Positions 1 through 9,127 of a stretch of 64,000 nucleotides of DNA are shown one piece after another (position 1 is the stretch's first letter; every line of letters starts with the position of its first letter). Made by a program: the position numbers and the translations under genes. The notes below the pieces were generated by a model. That model saw nothing but the letters and a program-made list of their open reading frames with translations, did not search any database and had not been told where the DNA came from. The DNA comes from Thalassorhabdus alkalitolerans (lineage in GTDB: Bacteria > Bacillota > Bacilli > Bacillales > Marinococcaceae), in NCBI RefSeq assembly GCF_042656585.1, contig NZ_JBHSPG010000023.1; one strand, 5' to 3'.

Positions 1-79
1 AGAGGAAGTCACTATCAATCCCTCTCTTTTTTAGGAATGCCCCTTTAGACATATCAGTCATTTTTGAATTAATAGTCAT
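1..79 (-). CDS. Possible 5' end of a gene running off the left edge
   Basis: An open frame on the minus strand starts at an ATG at 77-79 and runs without a stop to the window edge, reading MTINSKMTDMSKGAFLKKRG and onward. A GGAGG lies about 20 bases upstream, which is too far for an ideal ribosome site; the GGAGG is closer to a short ATG frame that stops after five codons. It lies just downstream of the terminator of the neighbouring transporter gene. I do not recognise a family, and 26 codons is too little to prove coding. Confidence 0.25.
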   Translation of the reverse strand, partial: MTINSKMTDMSKGAFLKKRGIDSDFL

Positions 80-143
80 TATGTAAACATTGCCATCCCT
101 CCAATTATGTTTCATAACTACCAGGGTTAAAAAGGACCCGACA

Positions 144-179
144 AAAAAGACGTGAGCACGGCACTATGCTGAACTCACG
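144..179 (-). terminator. Rho-independent terminator of the 215-1606 gene
   Basis: On the minus strand a CGTGAG...CTCACG stem is followed directly by a T-rich run (TCTTTTTT). It sits about 35 bases after the stop codon of the transporter gene. Confidence 0.6.
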
Positions 180-214
180 CCCGGGAATCTGTTAGACAGC
201 TCCTATAAAAAAGA

Positions 215-1606
215 TTAAAAGATAAGTTGTAGAACTGAGATAAAAATCAATAATAATAAGAGGTACATAAAGGTGAAACCGGCATTCCATCGTGATATCT
301 TATAAGGATCTTCGTCTATGATATTGGACATAAGCCCTAGGGTTGCATTATATGGACCCATTAAAAATGCCGGCACCGCTCCTCCCAACATAGCTAACGT
401 GAAGACAACCGGCGAGATGCCAAGGATAGAAAAGTCGATTGCTTCAACGAGAAGTGCTAAAGCAACAGCCGGATGCAGGCCAATAAAGGCTAAAGCAAGG
501 GGTAACAGCGGCACAATAAATAAAAAAGCATGCTCTCCTATAACAGTTATCAGTCCCCCAATCCATTTATTAATGGTTTGTTCTGTACCCGAAATACCGA
601 TGGCTGAAATGAAAAAGCCAGCAGATAAAAAGATAAAAAACTGGTCTTTCATTTTCAACAGGTGAGTATCAAAGTGCTCTTTTAATCCAGTCAAAAACCC
701 CTTGCCTTTCTGGATAAGAAGCGCCCAAGTAAAAGAAAATGGGATGACTAAAATTGTAACTAAAAACAAGAAACTTACGTCTAAGTATAGGTCTGCAAAA
801 GTAATAATGACGTTTAATAAGAGAACAGCACCAATTAAATGAAACAGCTTAGAAGTTTTTTCACCTTGAGAAGAATGATCTATCGCAGCTGCCATTTCTT
901 TGTAAGCTTGAGGGCGTCCTAATGGGCTTGGAGAATGATATTTTTTTGATAAGTAAACTCCAGTGGCCCAATCCAGCAGAAGGCCTAAAATACTTAAAGG
1001 AATCAGAATAGGAAGCATGGCTCCCCAGGAGACACCAGTCATTTCGATTACAATCCCCACGATCGGCGTGACAGGTGTCCATAGTAAAGGCATAGCAAAG
1101 CCGTGAGTAATAGACCTGCTCATAAAACGAGGTTTATTCGTAATAGAAAACAGTCTGATCGATGGCTGAATCGCATAATACGTCATTGGGAGGGCAGCTA
1201 GATTCATAAAGGAGCTTAAGAAGTAAGATATCCCGGAAGACAGCATGTATAGCTGGCCAGAGTTTTTTACTTTTTCCTGTATAATATTTTGCACAGCTTC
1301 AGCATAGTTCCCTAATTTAATGGGCAAAGCTAGAATGGGGACCAATGCAAATAAACTTAGTAAATTGAGCATGCTGCCAAATGAAAATAAATAATGGGCT
1401 GGGCTCGTCCCACTCGTGTAAAGCATGAATATCCCCAAACCCAGGAAAGCAAGACCGAATTTTAATACCATTTTATTAACTAAAGTGATGGTTAGTAAAA
1501 TACTTAACAGAGAAAGAAGTGAAACAAGGAATTCAACGACAGAAGAAGGGAATAAAACAGATAAAAGATACACAATTATTAGTACGGTAAACAAATACTT
1601 CAGCAT
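215..1606 (-). CDS. Multi-spanning membrane transporter, substrate unknown
   Basis: This 463-residue protein is almost entirely hydrophobic, with about twelve predicted membrane segments and a charged cytoplasmic loop near residues 220-250. The overall pattern, with repeated small-residue and proline-rich stretches (for example the AMPLLWTPVTPIVG segment near residue 170), resembles ion-transporter-superfamily permeases such as DctM-like or citrate-type carriers. I cannot name the substrate. The start is the ATG at 1606. It is divergent from the FadR-type GntR regulator at 1847, and the shared upstream region holds a GTATAC-type operator 72 bases from this start. By inference it is regulated by that GntR protein and imports an organic acid or a similar ligand. 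Confidence 0.6.
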   Translation of the reverse strand: MLKYLFTVLIIVYLLSVLFPSSVVEFLVSLLSLLSILLTITLVNKMVLKFGLAFLGLGIFMLYTSGTSPAHYLFSFGSMLNLLSLFALVPILALPIKLGNYAEAVQNIIQEKVKNSGQLYMLSSGISYFLSSFMNLAALPMTYYAIQPSIRLFSITNKPRFMSRSITHGFAMPLLWTPVTPIVGIVIEMTGVSWGAMLPILIPLSILGLLLDWATGVYLSKKYHSPSPLGRPQAYKEMAAAIDHSSQGEKTSKLFHLIGAVLLLNVIITFADLYLDVSFLFLVTILVIPFSFTWALLIQKGKGFLTGLKEHFDTHLLKMKDQFFIFLSAGFFISAIGISGTEQTINKWIGGLITVIGEHAFLFIVPLLPLALAFIGLHPAVALALLVEAIDFSILGISPVVFTLAMLGGAVPAFLMGPYNATLGLMSNIIDEDPYKISRWNAGFTFMYLLLLLIFISVLQLIF

Positions 1607-1677
1607 CCGTATCCACCTACTATTTTGTTTTTTATTGCAGATAATTCAAAAAATACTAACTTATTAAATAATTATTT

Positions 1678-1691
1678 GTATACAATATACC
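1678..1691. promoter_or_regulatory. Candidate GntR operator, copy 1
   Basis: GTATACAATATACC lies between the divergent transporter and gntR genes. Its reverse complement GGTATATTGTATAC is found exactly in the centre of the palindrome at 2595-2608. TTGTATACAA-like cores are typical of FadR/FCD GntR operators. The function is inferred. Confidence 0.5.
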
Positions 1692-1846
1692 ACAAAGTGC
1701 TATATAATAAAAAGAAAACGATGTGAATTTTTACGTTATGGGTTTTCTTCTCTACTGCAAAAAACTACGGAAGTTGATTTCATTGGTTTAATGCAGTAAA
1801 TACGGTATAATTTTAGGAATAAGGTAGAAAACAAGGGGGGATTTCA

Positions 1847-2530
1847 TTGAAAGGCTGGTTTGAAGAGGAAATTATATCCATCAGGGAGCGGGCATATATA
1901 TATTTGAAAAATATGATTCTAGAGGGCGAGTATAAAGCTGGTGATCGTTTGGTTGAACGAGAACTGGCGGAAAAAATGAACATTAGCCGAACGCCAATCA
2001 GGGAAGCACTATTTCGATTGGAGTCTCAAGGCTTTGTTAAAACGGTTCCCCGAAAAGGAGTGCTTGTTTCCCAAATTTCCACGGAAGAAGTTATCGAAGT
2101 GTTTACGATTTTATCTTCACTAGAAGTGTTGGCAGCGAAGTTGGCTGCACAGAAAATTTCAGAGACTGAAAAAGAGAAGTTTGATCAATATATACAAAAG
2201 ATCACGACAGCTCTGGAGAAAAAGGATTCAGCTGAAATTTCTCAACTTCATATTGAAATAAGCCACGCTTTATATAGAGCGGCAAGAAGCCCTAAGCTTT
2301 ATGAGATGCTGACAGATTTAATGGACTATATCCGTGCTTTTGCATCTACCGGCCATAAGCTTAAAGGGCGGATGGAGGAGTCCATGAGAGAGCATTTAGC
2401 TGTCTTAAAGGCTGTGAGAGACCATGAGGTTGAGATGGCCGAATACCTTACAAAGATTCACATCGAAAACTCCAAAAGAGCCTACATTGAAGCGATTAAC
2501 AGTAAAAACCAGCAAGTTTCTGAAGGGTAG
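1847..2530 (+). CDS. GntR family transcriptional regulator, FadR/FCD subfamily
   Basis: 227 residues. The N-terminal winged helix spans about residues 10-75 (AGDRLVERELAEKMNISRTP, then IREALFRLESQGFV), the classic GntR pattern. The C-terminal half is all-helical and carries the FCD ligand-domain pattern, with a conserved histidine-containing segment (REHLAVLKAV) near residues 180-190. FCD regulators bind small carboxylates, often with a metal ion. The start is the TTG at 1847, chosen because a strong AAGGGGGG site lies just upstream. Identical operator-like sequences flank the gene at 1678 and 2595, which suggests autoregulation and control of the divergent transporter and possibly the downstream kor operon. 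The ligand is unknown. Confidence 0.85.
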   Translation: MKGWFEEEIISIRERAYIYLKNMILEGEYKAGDRLVERELAEKMNISRTPIREALFRLESQGFVKTVPRKGVLVSQISTEEVIEVFTILSSLEVLAAKLAAQKISETEKEKFDQYIQKITTALEKKDSAEISQLHIEISHALYRAARSPKLYEMLTDLMDYIRAFASTGHKLKGRMEESMREHLAVLKAVRDHEVEMAEYLTKIHIENSKRAYIEAINSKNQQVSEG

Positions 2531-2559
2531 TGATAAATTTCTTGTCATCGCCCTTTTTT
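2525..2559 (+). terminator. Probable terminator of gntR
   Basis: An imperfect stem that starts in GGGTAGTGATAA and closes with TTGTCATCGCCC is followed by seven Ts. It begins inside the last codons of the gene. Confidence 0.5.
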
Positions 2560-2580
2560 TATTGCTGAAACTGTTGTCTG

Positions 2581-2623
2581 AAAATTCTTATTATGGTATA
2601 TTGTATACCATAATAAGAATTTT
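2581..2623. repeat. 43-bp perfect palindrome containing a GntR-type operator
   Basis: Two perfectly complementary 20-base arms (2581-2600 and 2604-2623) flank a TTG loop. The centre GGTATATTGTATACC repeats the sequence upstream of gntR. It lies 26 bases before the small CxxH/CxxC gene, so it may be an operator, an AT-rich hairpin in the transcript, or both. Confidence 0.7.
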
Positions 2624-2649
2624 TCTTTAGGAAAGGTGGAGGAAGAAAA

Positions 2650-2805
2650 ATGATCTTAGTTTGCAGCGACCATGTTAAGGATGGAATTGAATTGCTCCAC
2701 GCACCCCATATTAAAAAAAATGACATGAAAAGCCCATGCCGGTTTTGTCACAACGAGGCCAGTTTTGAAATTTATTATTTTAAAGTTTTGGAGGAGGTAA
2801 ACTAA
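2650..2805 (+). CDS. Small CxxH/CxxC protein
   Basis: A 51-codon gene with a strong GGTGGAGGA site just upstream of its ATG. It begins MILVCSDHV, giving a CxxH pair at residues 5-8, and later has CRFC (residues 30-33) as a CxxC pair. This arrangement matches the family of about 50-residue CxxH/CxxC proteins widespread in Bacillaceae (BA_5709 type), which probably bind one zinc ion. No molecular function is known. It follows the GntR palindrome and precedes the korAB genes, so it may share control with one of them. Confidence 0.75.
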   Translation: MILVCSDHVKDGIELLHAPHIKKNDMKSPCRFCHNEASFEIYYFKVLEEVN

Positions 2806-3004
2806 TAGTGAAAAACCGGGAGGTCAAGCGCCTCTGATTACCGGTATTCAGTGACATTTTTAAGGTTTTGCGTTCTTGCTTTTTACTACGCTTCATTCTA
2901 AGATTAATAAAGGAATTTAGGCTGCAATTCTGGCCTGAATAGGAATCTATATCGTTTTTTCGTATACCTTATTTCTATAAATGGACAAGAAGGAGTTGGA
3001 TGAT

Positions 3005-4774
3005 ATGATTGATCAACTTTCCTGGAAAGTTGGCGGTCAGCAAGGTGAAGGGATTGAGAGTACGGGAGAGATCTTCGCTATTGCTTTAAATCGTTTAGGA
3101 TATTATTTATATGGATACAGGCATTTCTCTTCACGAATCAAGGGCGGACATACCAATAACAAGATCCGTGTAAGTACGAAACCGTTAAATTCTGTCTCGG
3201 ATGATCTTGATATATTAGTAGCGTTTGACCAGGAAACGATAGATGTGAATGTTCATGAATTAAAGGAAGGCGGCATTGTGATTGCCGATGCAAAGTTTTC
3301 TCCAACCCTGCCTGAGGAAGGAAAGGCAGAACTTTATCCTGTCCCTTTTTCAGAGATTGCTAAGGAACTAGGAACTTCCCTGATGAAAAATATGGTAGCT
3401 GTCGGAGCTTCCGCTGCTGTATTGGGCCTTGCTCCTGAATTGTACCGAAACGTCGTGCAAGAGATATTCGGAAAAAAAGGAGAAGCGGTAGTTGAGAAAA
3501 ATATGGAAGCTTTGCAGCAGGGTGCAGCATTTTTCAAAGAACAGGCTGGTGAAGTAGAGAGATACCATTTAATAGAAGCTGATGGGAAAAAGAGAATGTT
3601 TATGATCGGCAACGACGCGATTGGACTGGGTGCTGTCGCTGGCGGCGCAAGGTTTATGCCAGCATATCCGATAACCCCAGCCTCTGAAATTATGGAATAT
3701 CTCATTAAGAAGTTTCCAGAGTTTGGAGGGACTGTTATCCAAACTGAGGATGAAATTGCGGCAGCAGTCATGGCCATTGGGGCTAATTATGCAGGGGTAA
3801 GAGCATTAACAGCGTCTGCCGGACCCGGGCTCTCTCTTATGACAGAAGCGATCGGCCTGTCAGGGATGACAGAAACTCCACTGGTAATTGTAGATACACA
3901 GCGGGGCGGCCCGAGTACCGGACTGCCGACAAAGCAGGAACAATCGGATTTAATGGCGATGATTTACGGCACGCATGGAGAAATCCCTAAGATTGTGATG
4001 GCTCCAAGTACAGTAGAAGAAGCCTTTTATGATACGATAGAAGCTTTTAACCTGGCTGATGAGTACCAGTGCCCTGTCATTATGGTTACAGATCTGGCAC
4101 TTTCACTCGGGAAACAGACAGTAGAGCCTCTCGATTATGAAAAAATTAACATTAACCGTGGAAAATTGGACCTTCATCCAAACCTTCCAGAACAGGACCC
4201 GGCAGAATACTTTAAGCGTTTTGCCGTAACAGATGATGGCGTTTCCCCTCGTGTGGTCCCAGGTACAAAAAATGGAATTTTTCATGTGACTGGAGTAGAG
4301 CATGATGAAACAGGAAAGCCTTCTGAACACCCGGTAAATCGTAAAGACCAAATGGACAAGCGAATGAGGAAGCTTTCCGCTGTTTCAGACCGATTTGATA
4401 CACCGGTGGCTTATACAGATACCCATGACCATGCTGATCTTTTGGTTATTGGCGTTAATTCAACAAGGGGGACGATCAGTGAAGCGATTCCTCGTCTGGA
4501 AGCAGACGGTGTCAAGGTAAACCATGCACAAATCAGGCTTCTTCACCCTTTCCCAAGCGATGAACTTAAGCCGCTTATGGACCGAGCTGATAAAGTAGTC
4601 GTTGTTGAAAATAATGCTACCGGACAGCTTGCCAATATTATTCGCTTAAATACAGGGGCTGCTCATATCGAAAATATTTTGAAATATGACGGTAACCCAT
4701 TTCTTCCATCAGAAATTCATAATAAATGCAAGGAGGCTGCACATCGTGGCAACATTGAAAGAGTTTCGCAATAA
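3005..4774 (+). CDS. korA: 2-oxoacid:ferredoxin oxidoreductase, alpha subunit
   Basis: 589 residues. An N-terminal gamma-type domain starts KVGGQQGEGIES and contains RIKGGHTNNKIRVS. It is fused to the alpha pyrimidine-binding domain that starts at GNDAIGLGAVAGG near residue 200 and includes YPITPASE and ALTASAGPG. With KorB it oxidises 2-oxoglutarate or a related 2-oxoacid to acyl-CoA and reduces ferredoxin, acting in the cytoplasm. The ATG at 3005 is preferred over one at 2981 because AAGGAG at 2990-2995 gives 9-base spacing. The last 29 bases overlap korB. A partial GTATACC motif 40 bases upstream may be a weak GntR site. Confidence 0.92.
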   Translation: MIDQLSWKVGGQQGEGIESTGEIFAIALNRLGYYLYGYRHFSSRIKGGHTNNKIRVSTKPLNSVSDDLDILVAFDQETIDVNVHELKEGGIVIADAKFSPTLPEEGKAELYPVPFSEIAKELGTSLMKNMVAVGASAAVLGLAPELYRNVVQEIFGKKGEAVVEKNMEALQQGAAFFKEQAGEVERYHLIEADGKKRMFMIGNDAIGLGAVAGGARFMPAYPITPASEIMEYLIKKFPEFGGTVIQTEDEIAAAVMAIGANYAGVRALTASAGPGLSLMTEAIGLSGMTETPLVIVDTQRGGPSTGLPTKQEQSDLMAMIYGTHGEIPKIVMAPSTVEEAFYDTIEAFNLADEYQCPVIMVTDLALSLGKQTVEPLDYEKININRGKLDLHPNLPEQDPAEYFKRFAVTDDGVSPRVVPGTKNGIFHVTGVEHDETGKPSEHPVNRKDQMDKRMRKLSAVSDRFDTPVAYTDTHDHADLLVIGVNSTRGTISEAIPRLEADGVKVNHAQIRLLHPFPSDELKPLMDRADKVVVVENNATGQLANIIRLNTGAAHIENILKYDGNPFLPSEIHNKCKEAAHRGNIERVSQ

Positions 4775-5612
4775 GGTTAAGCCTAATTGGTGCCCGGGGT
4801 GTGGAGATTTTTCCGTCCAGGCAGCGATTCAAAGAGCAGCTGCCAATTCAGGCCTGGAGCCTCATGAACTAGCTTTGATCACAGGAATTGGCTGTTCAGG
4901 ACGCCTTTCCGGCTATATTAATTCATATGGATTTCATGGCGTGCATGGAAGGGTTTTACCTTTAGCACAAGGCGTGAAAATGGCCAATCGTGATCTTACA
5001 GTGGTTGCTTCCGGAGGAGACGGGGATGGTTTTGCTATCGGAATGGGCCATACGATCCATTCGATCAGAAGAAACATCGATATTACCTATATCGTCATGG
5101 ACAACCAAATTTATGGTCTGACCAAAGGACAGACTTCCCCGCGCAGTGAAATGGGGTTCAAAACCAAAAGCACGCCTGGAGGATCGATTGAATCGTCACT
5201 TCATGTTATGGAAACAGCGTTGACAGCTGGCGCCACATTTGTTGCTCAAAGCTTTTCAAGTGACTTAAAAGAATTAACATCCTTAATTGAGCAAGGAATG
5301 GCTCACAAAGGATTCTCGTTGATTAACGTCTTTAGTCCATGTATTACGTTTAATAAGGTCAATACTTATGATTGGTTTAAAGAGAATCTAACGAAATTAA
5401 GTTCAGTTGAAGGATATGATCCATCCAGCCGCATGCAGGCAATGCAGACGCTCATGGAAAACAATGGCCTTGTAACCGGATTAATCTATCAAGATACTGA
5501 GAAGCCATCCTATCAGGAATTAGTGGAAGGCTACAAAGAAACTCCTCTCGCCCACGAGGATCTCGACTTGGATGAAGAAAAGTTTAATGAATTGTTAAAT
5601 GAGTTTATGTAA
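4746..5612 (+). CDS. korB: 2-oxoacid:ferredoxin oxidoreductase, beta subunit
   Basis: 288 residues. It is the thiamine-diphosphate subunit: NWCPGCGDF near residues 14-22 supplies the CxxC pair, GIGCSGR follows, and the ThDP-binding GGDGDGFAIGMGH motif is near residue 90, with YGLTKGQ(T)SP after it. No separate ferredoxin-like domain is present, as expected for the two-subunit KorAB type. The GTG at 4746 is chosen for the AAGGAGG site at 4730-4736; it overlaps korA, so translation is probably coupled. Confidence 0.93.
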   Translation: MATLKEFRNKVKPNWCPGCGDFSVQAAIQRAAANSGLEPHELALITGIGCSGRLSGYINSYGFHGVHGRVLPLAQGVKMANRDLTVVASGGDGDGFAIGMGHTIHSIRRNIDITYIVMDNQIYGLTKGQTSPRSEMGFKTKSTPGGSIESSLHVMETALTAGATFVAQSFSSDLKELTSLIEQGMAHKGFSLINVFSPCITFNKVNTYDWFKENLTKLSSVEGYDPSSRMQAMQTLMENNGLVTGLIYQDTEKPSYQELVEGYKETPLAHEDLDLDEEKFNELLNEFM

Positions 5613-5614
5613 TC

Positions 5615-5652
5615 GAAGGGAAGGATCTTCTTAGGTCCTTTCCTTCTTTTTA
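5615..5652 (+). terminator. Terminator of korAB
   Basis: A GAAGGGAAGGA stem pairs with TCCTTTCCTTC (one wobble or mismatch) and is followed by a T run. Confidence 0.8.
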
Positions 5653-5702
5653 TTCCCTTTGGTAAGCTAGGGGAGGAAAATGTAAGCAGGAGGGTACATG
5701 TC

Positions 5703-7385
5703 ATGAAAGAATTAAAACAATTGTTGCATCGAATTGATCATAAAGGATACAAAGCGTACAAAGATTGTAAAGGCACTTATCAGTTTCCTCGTTTTATTTT
5801 ACACATTGATCATGTGCAGGCAGATCCCTATGCAAGCCCTTCGAAAATAAGAATTGAAATCAAGCAGAAATCGTTTCCGATGAACAAAGAGTGGTTCTCT
5901 TCTCGTGCCAGAAAGATTGCTGTGGAAGATTATTTTGCAAGAAATGCAGCCGAGAGGATAAAGAAAAATCATTTTCGCTCTTTAACCATAGACGCACCCG
6001 GTCAGGAGGTCCTAGAGCGCAGTGCTTGCGCTGCAAATGACAATGGTCTGGAGCTTCGTCTGTCCCTTCACTTGCCGGCAAGGGGACGGACGATATTAGG
6101 AAAGCAGGCTGCAGTTGTTCTTACTGAAGAGCTTCCTGTTTTAATCAATGAGGCAGTCTTTGATTTTGCGGAAAGAAGGCTTACAGAACAATTAATCCTT
6201 ATGGATCAGCAAGAAGCCATTCGTACCTATTTACATAAAAATAACCTTGTTTCGTTTGTAGCCAATGGCTCACTTCTTCCCAGAGAAAGCGGAATCAGCA
6301 ATAAACCATTGCAATCTTCAAGGACAGTAAGCTTTCAATCCCCGCCTTCCATGGAAATTGAGATACCAGTTCCCCACGGTTCTCCCATCAAAGGCATGGG
6401 ACTGACCAAAGGAGTGAACTTAGTCGTTGGCGGCGGATACCACGGGAAAAGCACTCTCCTTGAAGCCATTGAGCGAGGAGTATATAACCACAGACGAGGT
6501 GATGGCCGTGAATACGTGATTACCGAAGAAAGTGCATGTAAAATCCGGGCTGAAGATGGACGTAGTGTGAAGGGAGTGGATATTTCACCTTTCATTTCGA
6601 ATCTTCCCATTCAAAAGGATACACAACACTTTTCCACTGATAATGCCAGCGGCAGCACGTCACAGGCAGCAAATATTATGGAAAGCATTGAAGCCGGTGC
6701 TGAAACATTGCTTATTGATGAGGATACAAGCGCCACTAATTTTATGATTCGAGACAGCCGAATGCAGGCGCTTGTTGCTAAAGAGAAAGAGCCGATTACT
6801 CCGTTTATAGATAAGGTTACAAGTCTGTACCAAGAGCACGGCATCTCAACCATCCTTGTCGTAGGGGGATCAGGAGATTATTTTGAAGTTGCGGATAAAG
6901 TGGTCATGATGGATGAATACACCCCTGTGGATGTTACGGAGAAGGCCAAAGAAATTGCAAAGGGCGGCAAACAAAGAAGTGATTTATTTGATGAATCGTT
7001 TGGAGATTTCAAAAAAAGATTGGTGAAAAAAGAAAGCTTTAATGCCAGAAAAGGCAAGAAGGAAAAAGTGGACGCCAAAGGAAGAACCACCATTTTTTAT
7101 GGCCGGGAAACGATCGATCTTTCTTTTGTCGAACAATTGGTTGATCCCAGTCAGACAAAGGCTGTAGCTGCCGTTATAAAATATTGTGCTGACAAGCTTT
7201 TTGATGATCAAACATCTCTTGCTGAAGTTCTTGATAGAGTTGAAAAGGAAATGGAGGAAAAGGGAATTGACATGGTTTCTTCTTTTCCTGGCAAGCATCC
7301 GGGGGAGCTTGCCAAGCCAAGAAGATTGGAAGTAGCCGCAGCCATCAATCGTCTTCGCTCCCTTCAAGTGGCAAAGCCCCGTTAA
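5703..7385 (+). CDS. ABC-class ATPase domain protein
   Basis: 560 residues, soluble. It matches the family of predicted ABC-class ATPases of about 560 residues: an N-terminal domain of about 230 residues, a P-loop GGGYHGKST near residues 245-253, a Walker B (LLIDEDTSATNF) near residue 340, and a C-terminal helical region. It has no membrane segments and no adjacent permease, so it is not a transporter component. The biological role of the family is unknown. The gene stands alone between the korAB terminator and miaB, with a good AGGAGG site before the ATG at 5703. Confidence 0.85.
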   Translation: MKELKQLLHRIDHKGYKAYKDCKGTYQFPRFILHIDHVQADPYASPSKIRIEIKQKSFPMNKEWFSSRARKIAVEDYFARNAAERIKKNHFRSLTIDAPGQEVLERSACAANDNGLELRLSLHLPARGRTILGKQAAVVLTEELPVLINEAVFDFAERRLTEQLILMDQQEAIRTYLHKNNLVSFVANGSLLPRESGISNKPLQSSRTVSFQSPPSMEIEIPVPHGSPIKGMGLTKGVNLVVGGGYHGKSTLLEAIERGVYNHRRGDGREYVITEESACKIRAEDGRSVKGVDISPFISNLPIQKDTQHFSTDNASGSTSQAANIMESIEAGAETLLIDEDTSATNFMIRDSRMQALVAKEKEPITPFIDKVTSLYQEHGISTILVVGGSGDYFEVADKVVMMDEYTPVDVTEKAKEIAKGGKQRSDLFDESFGDFKKRLVKKESFNARKGKKEKVDAKGRTTIFYGRETIDLSFVEQLVDPSQTKAVAAVIKYCADKLFDDQTSLAEVLDRVEKEMEEKGIDMVSSFPGKHPGELAKPRRLEVAAAINRLRSLQVAKPR

Positions 7386-7510
7386 ATATAAGGAATTATT
7401 GTGTTTGCAGTCATTTGGAGTTATAATTTACTATTGTATCTTTGTCTTACAACAGTTCATTTTGTTTATATAAATAGAAGAGTACCACCTGTAAGAAAGG
7501 AGTTAACACA

Positions 7511-9127
7511 ATGAATGAAGAACAGCGCAGGCAGCAGCAAGGGTTAGAACCTGAAGCTGAGACAGAGTCAGTGGAAAAGAAACAGACTCCAAAGGAATAC
7601 AGTAAATACTTCGACTTTTCAAAAGCAAGCATTGAATCTTCAGAAGACGGCAAACAATATATGAAAATAGGCGGCCGCAGTATTTTAATTAATGACCAGC
7701 CTGATTATAAAAAGGGAAAGCGAAGAGGAAAAGAGGAAGTGGAGGTTCATTATGATTTCTCCATACCTGAAGAAATGAAAGAGATAGGCAAAGGGAAAAA
7801 GTACCTCATTCGCACATATGGCTGTCAAATGAATTACCATGACACGGAAAATATGGCTGGCATACTAGAAGGCATGGGCTTTGAAGCAACAGAAGAAACA
7901 AACGAAGCTGATTTTATTTTGCTTAATACCTGTGCAATCCGGGAAAATGCGGAAAACAAGGTGTTTGGGGAAGTAGGACACTTAAAGCCTCTCAAACAGG
8001 AAAAGCCTGAACTTATGTTGGCGGTATGTGGCTGTATGTCTCAGGAAGAAGCCGTTGTGAACCGAATTATGCAAAAGCATCAGCACATTGACTTAATCTT
8101 TGGAACACACAATATTCACCGCTTGCCTCAGCTCGTCCAGGAGGCACTTTATGGGAAAGAAATGGTGATTGAAGTCTGGTCCAAGGAAGGTGACGTTGTT
8201 GAAAATATGCCGCGAAAGCGGGAAGGCAAAACGCAGGCATGGGTGAACATTATGTACGGATGTGATAAGTTCTGTACGTACTGTATTGTGCCCTATACAA
8301 GAGGAAAAGAACGCAGCCGAGTACCAGAGGATATCATCGCTGAAGTAAGGGATCTTGCCAGACAGGGATATAAAGAAATTACTCTCCTTGGCCAAAATGT
8401 TAATGCATACGGCAAGGATTTAGATCAAGAGTACGGCTTAGGAGATTTGATGGATGAAATCCGTAAAATAGACATTCCCCGTGTTCGCTTTACGACGAGT
8501 CATCCGCGTGACTTTGATGATCATTTAATTGAAGTTCTTGCAAAAGGCGGCAATCTGGTTGAGCATATCCACCTGCCAGTTCAGTCAGGCAACAGTGAAG
8601 TGCTGAAGCTTATGGCCAGAAAGTATACAAGAGAACACTATGTGAAGTTAGCTGAAAAGATTAAAAAAGCTATTCCTAATGCTTCCTTTACTACTGACAT
8701 TATCGTCGGTTTTCCTAACGAAACAGAAGAACAATTTGAGGATACCCTTTCGCTGATGAAAGAAATGGAATATGATAGTGCATATACGTATATTTATTCT
8801 CCTAGAGAAGGAACGCCAGCAGCTAAAATGAAAGACAATGTTCCGTTGGAAGTGAAAAAAGACCGCCTGGCCAGATTAAACAAAGTGGTCAATGATATTG
8901 CAGCTAAGAAGAACCTGGCCCTTCAGGATCAAGTGGTTGAGGTGCTTGTGGAAGGTGAAAGCAAAAAGAATCCAGAAATCTTGTCAGGAAGAACACGTAC
9001 CAATAAACTCGTAAACTTCGCTGGTCCAAAGTCTGTAATAGGTGAAATAGTATATGTAAAAGTAACAGAGGCTAAAACGTGGTCGCTCGATGGCCAACTT
9101 GTTGAACATGCAGAGGTGAATAAGTAG
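7511..9127 (+). CDS. miaB: tRNA-2-methylthio-N6-dimethylallyladenosine synthase MiaB
   Basis: 538 residues. It adds the 2-methylthio group to i6A37 of tRNAs reading UNN codons, after MiaA has made i6A. The N-terminal UPF0004 domain carries the auxiliary cluster cysteines in TYGCQMN, NTCAIRE and CGCMSQ. The radical-SAM motif is CDKFCTYC near residues 250-257, and a C-terminal TRAM domain is present. An extra hydrophilic leader of about 65 residues precedes the conserved core. A GAAAGGAG site supports the ATG at 7511. It abuts ricA directly, as in Bacillus; its partner miaA is about 8 kb downstream. Confidence 0.97.
   Translation: MNEEQRRQQQGLEPEAETESVEKKQTPKEYSKYFDFSKASIESSEDGKQYMKIGGRSILINDQPDYKKGKRRGKEEVEVHYDFSIPEEMKEIGKGKKYLIRTYGCQMNYHDTENMAGILEGMGFEATEETNEADFILLNTCAIRENAENKVFGEVGHLKPLKQEKPELMLAVCGCMSQEEAVVNRIMQKHQHIDLIFGTHNIHRLPQLVQEALYGKEMVIEVWSKEGDVVENMPRKREGKTQAWVNIMYGCDKFCTYCIVPYTRGKERSRVPEDIIAEVRDLARQGYKEITLLGQNVNAYGKDLDQEYGLGDLMDEIRKIDIPRVRFTTSHPRDFDDHLIEVLAKGGNLVEHIHLPVQSGNSEVLKLMARKYTREHYVKLAEKIKKAIPNASFTTDIIVGFPNETEEQFEDTLSLMKEMEYDSAYTYIYSPREGTPAAKMKDNVPLEVKKDRLARLNKVVNDIAAKKNLALQDQVVEVLVEGESKKNPEILSGRTRTNKLVNFAGPKSVIGEIVYVKVTEAKTWSLDGQLVEHAEVNK

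Noticed and set aside
2808..2837. Nine-residue leader peptide before korA
   Set aside because: The ribosome site is too far away and the peptide has no attenuator logic; the hairpin there is short.
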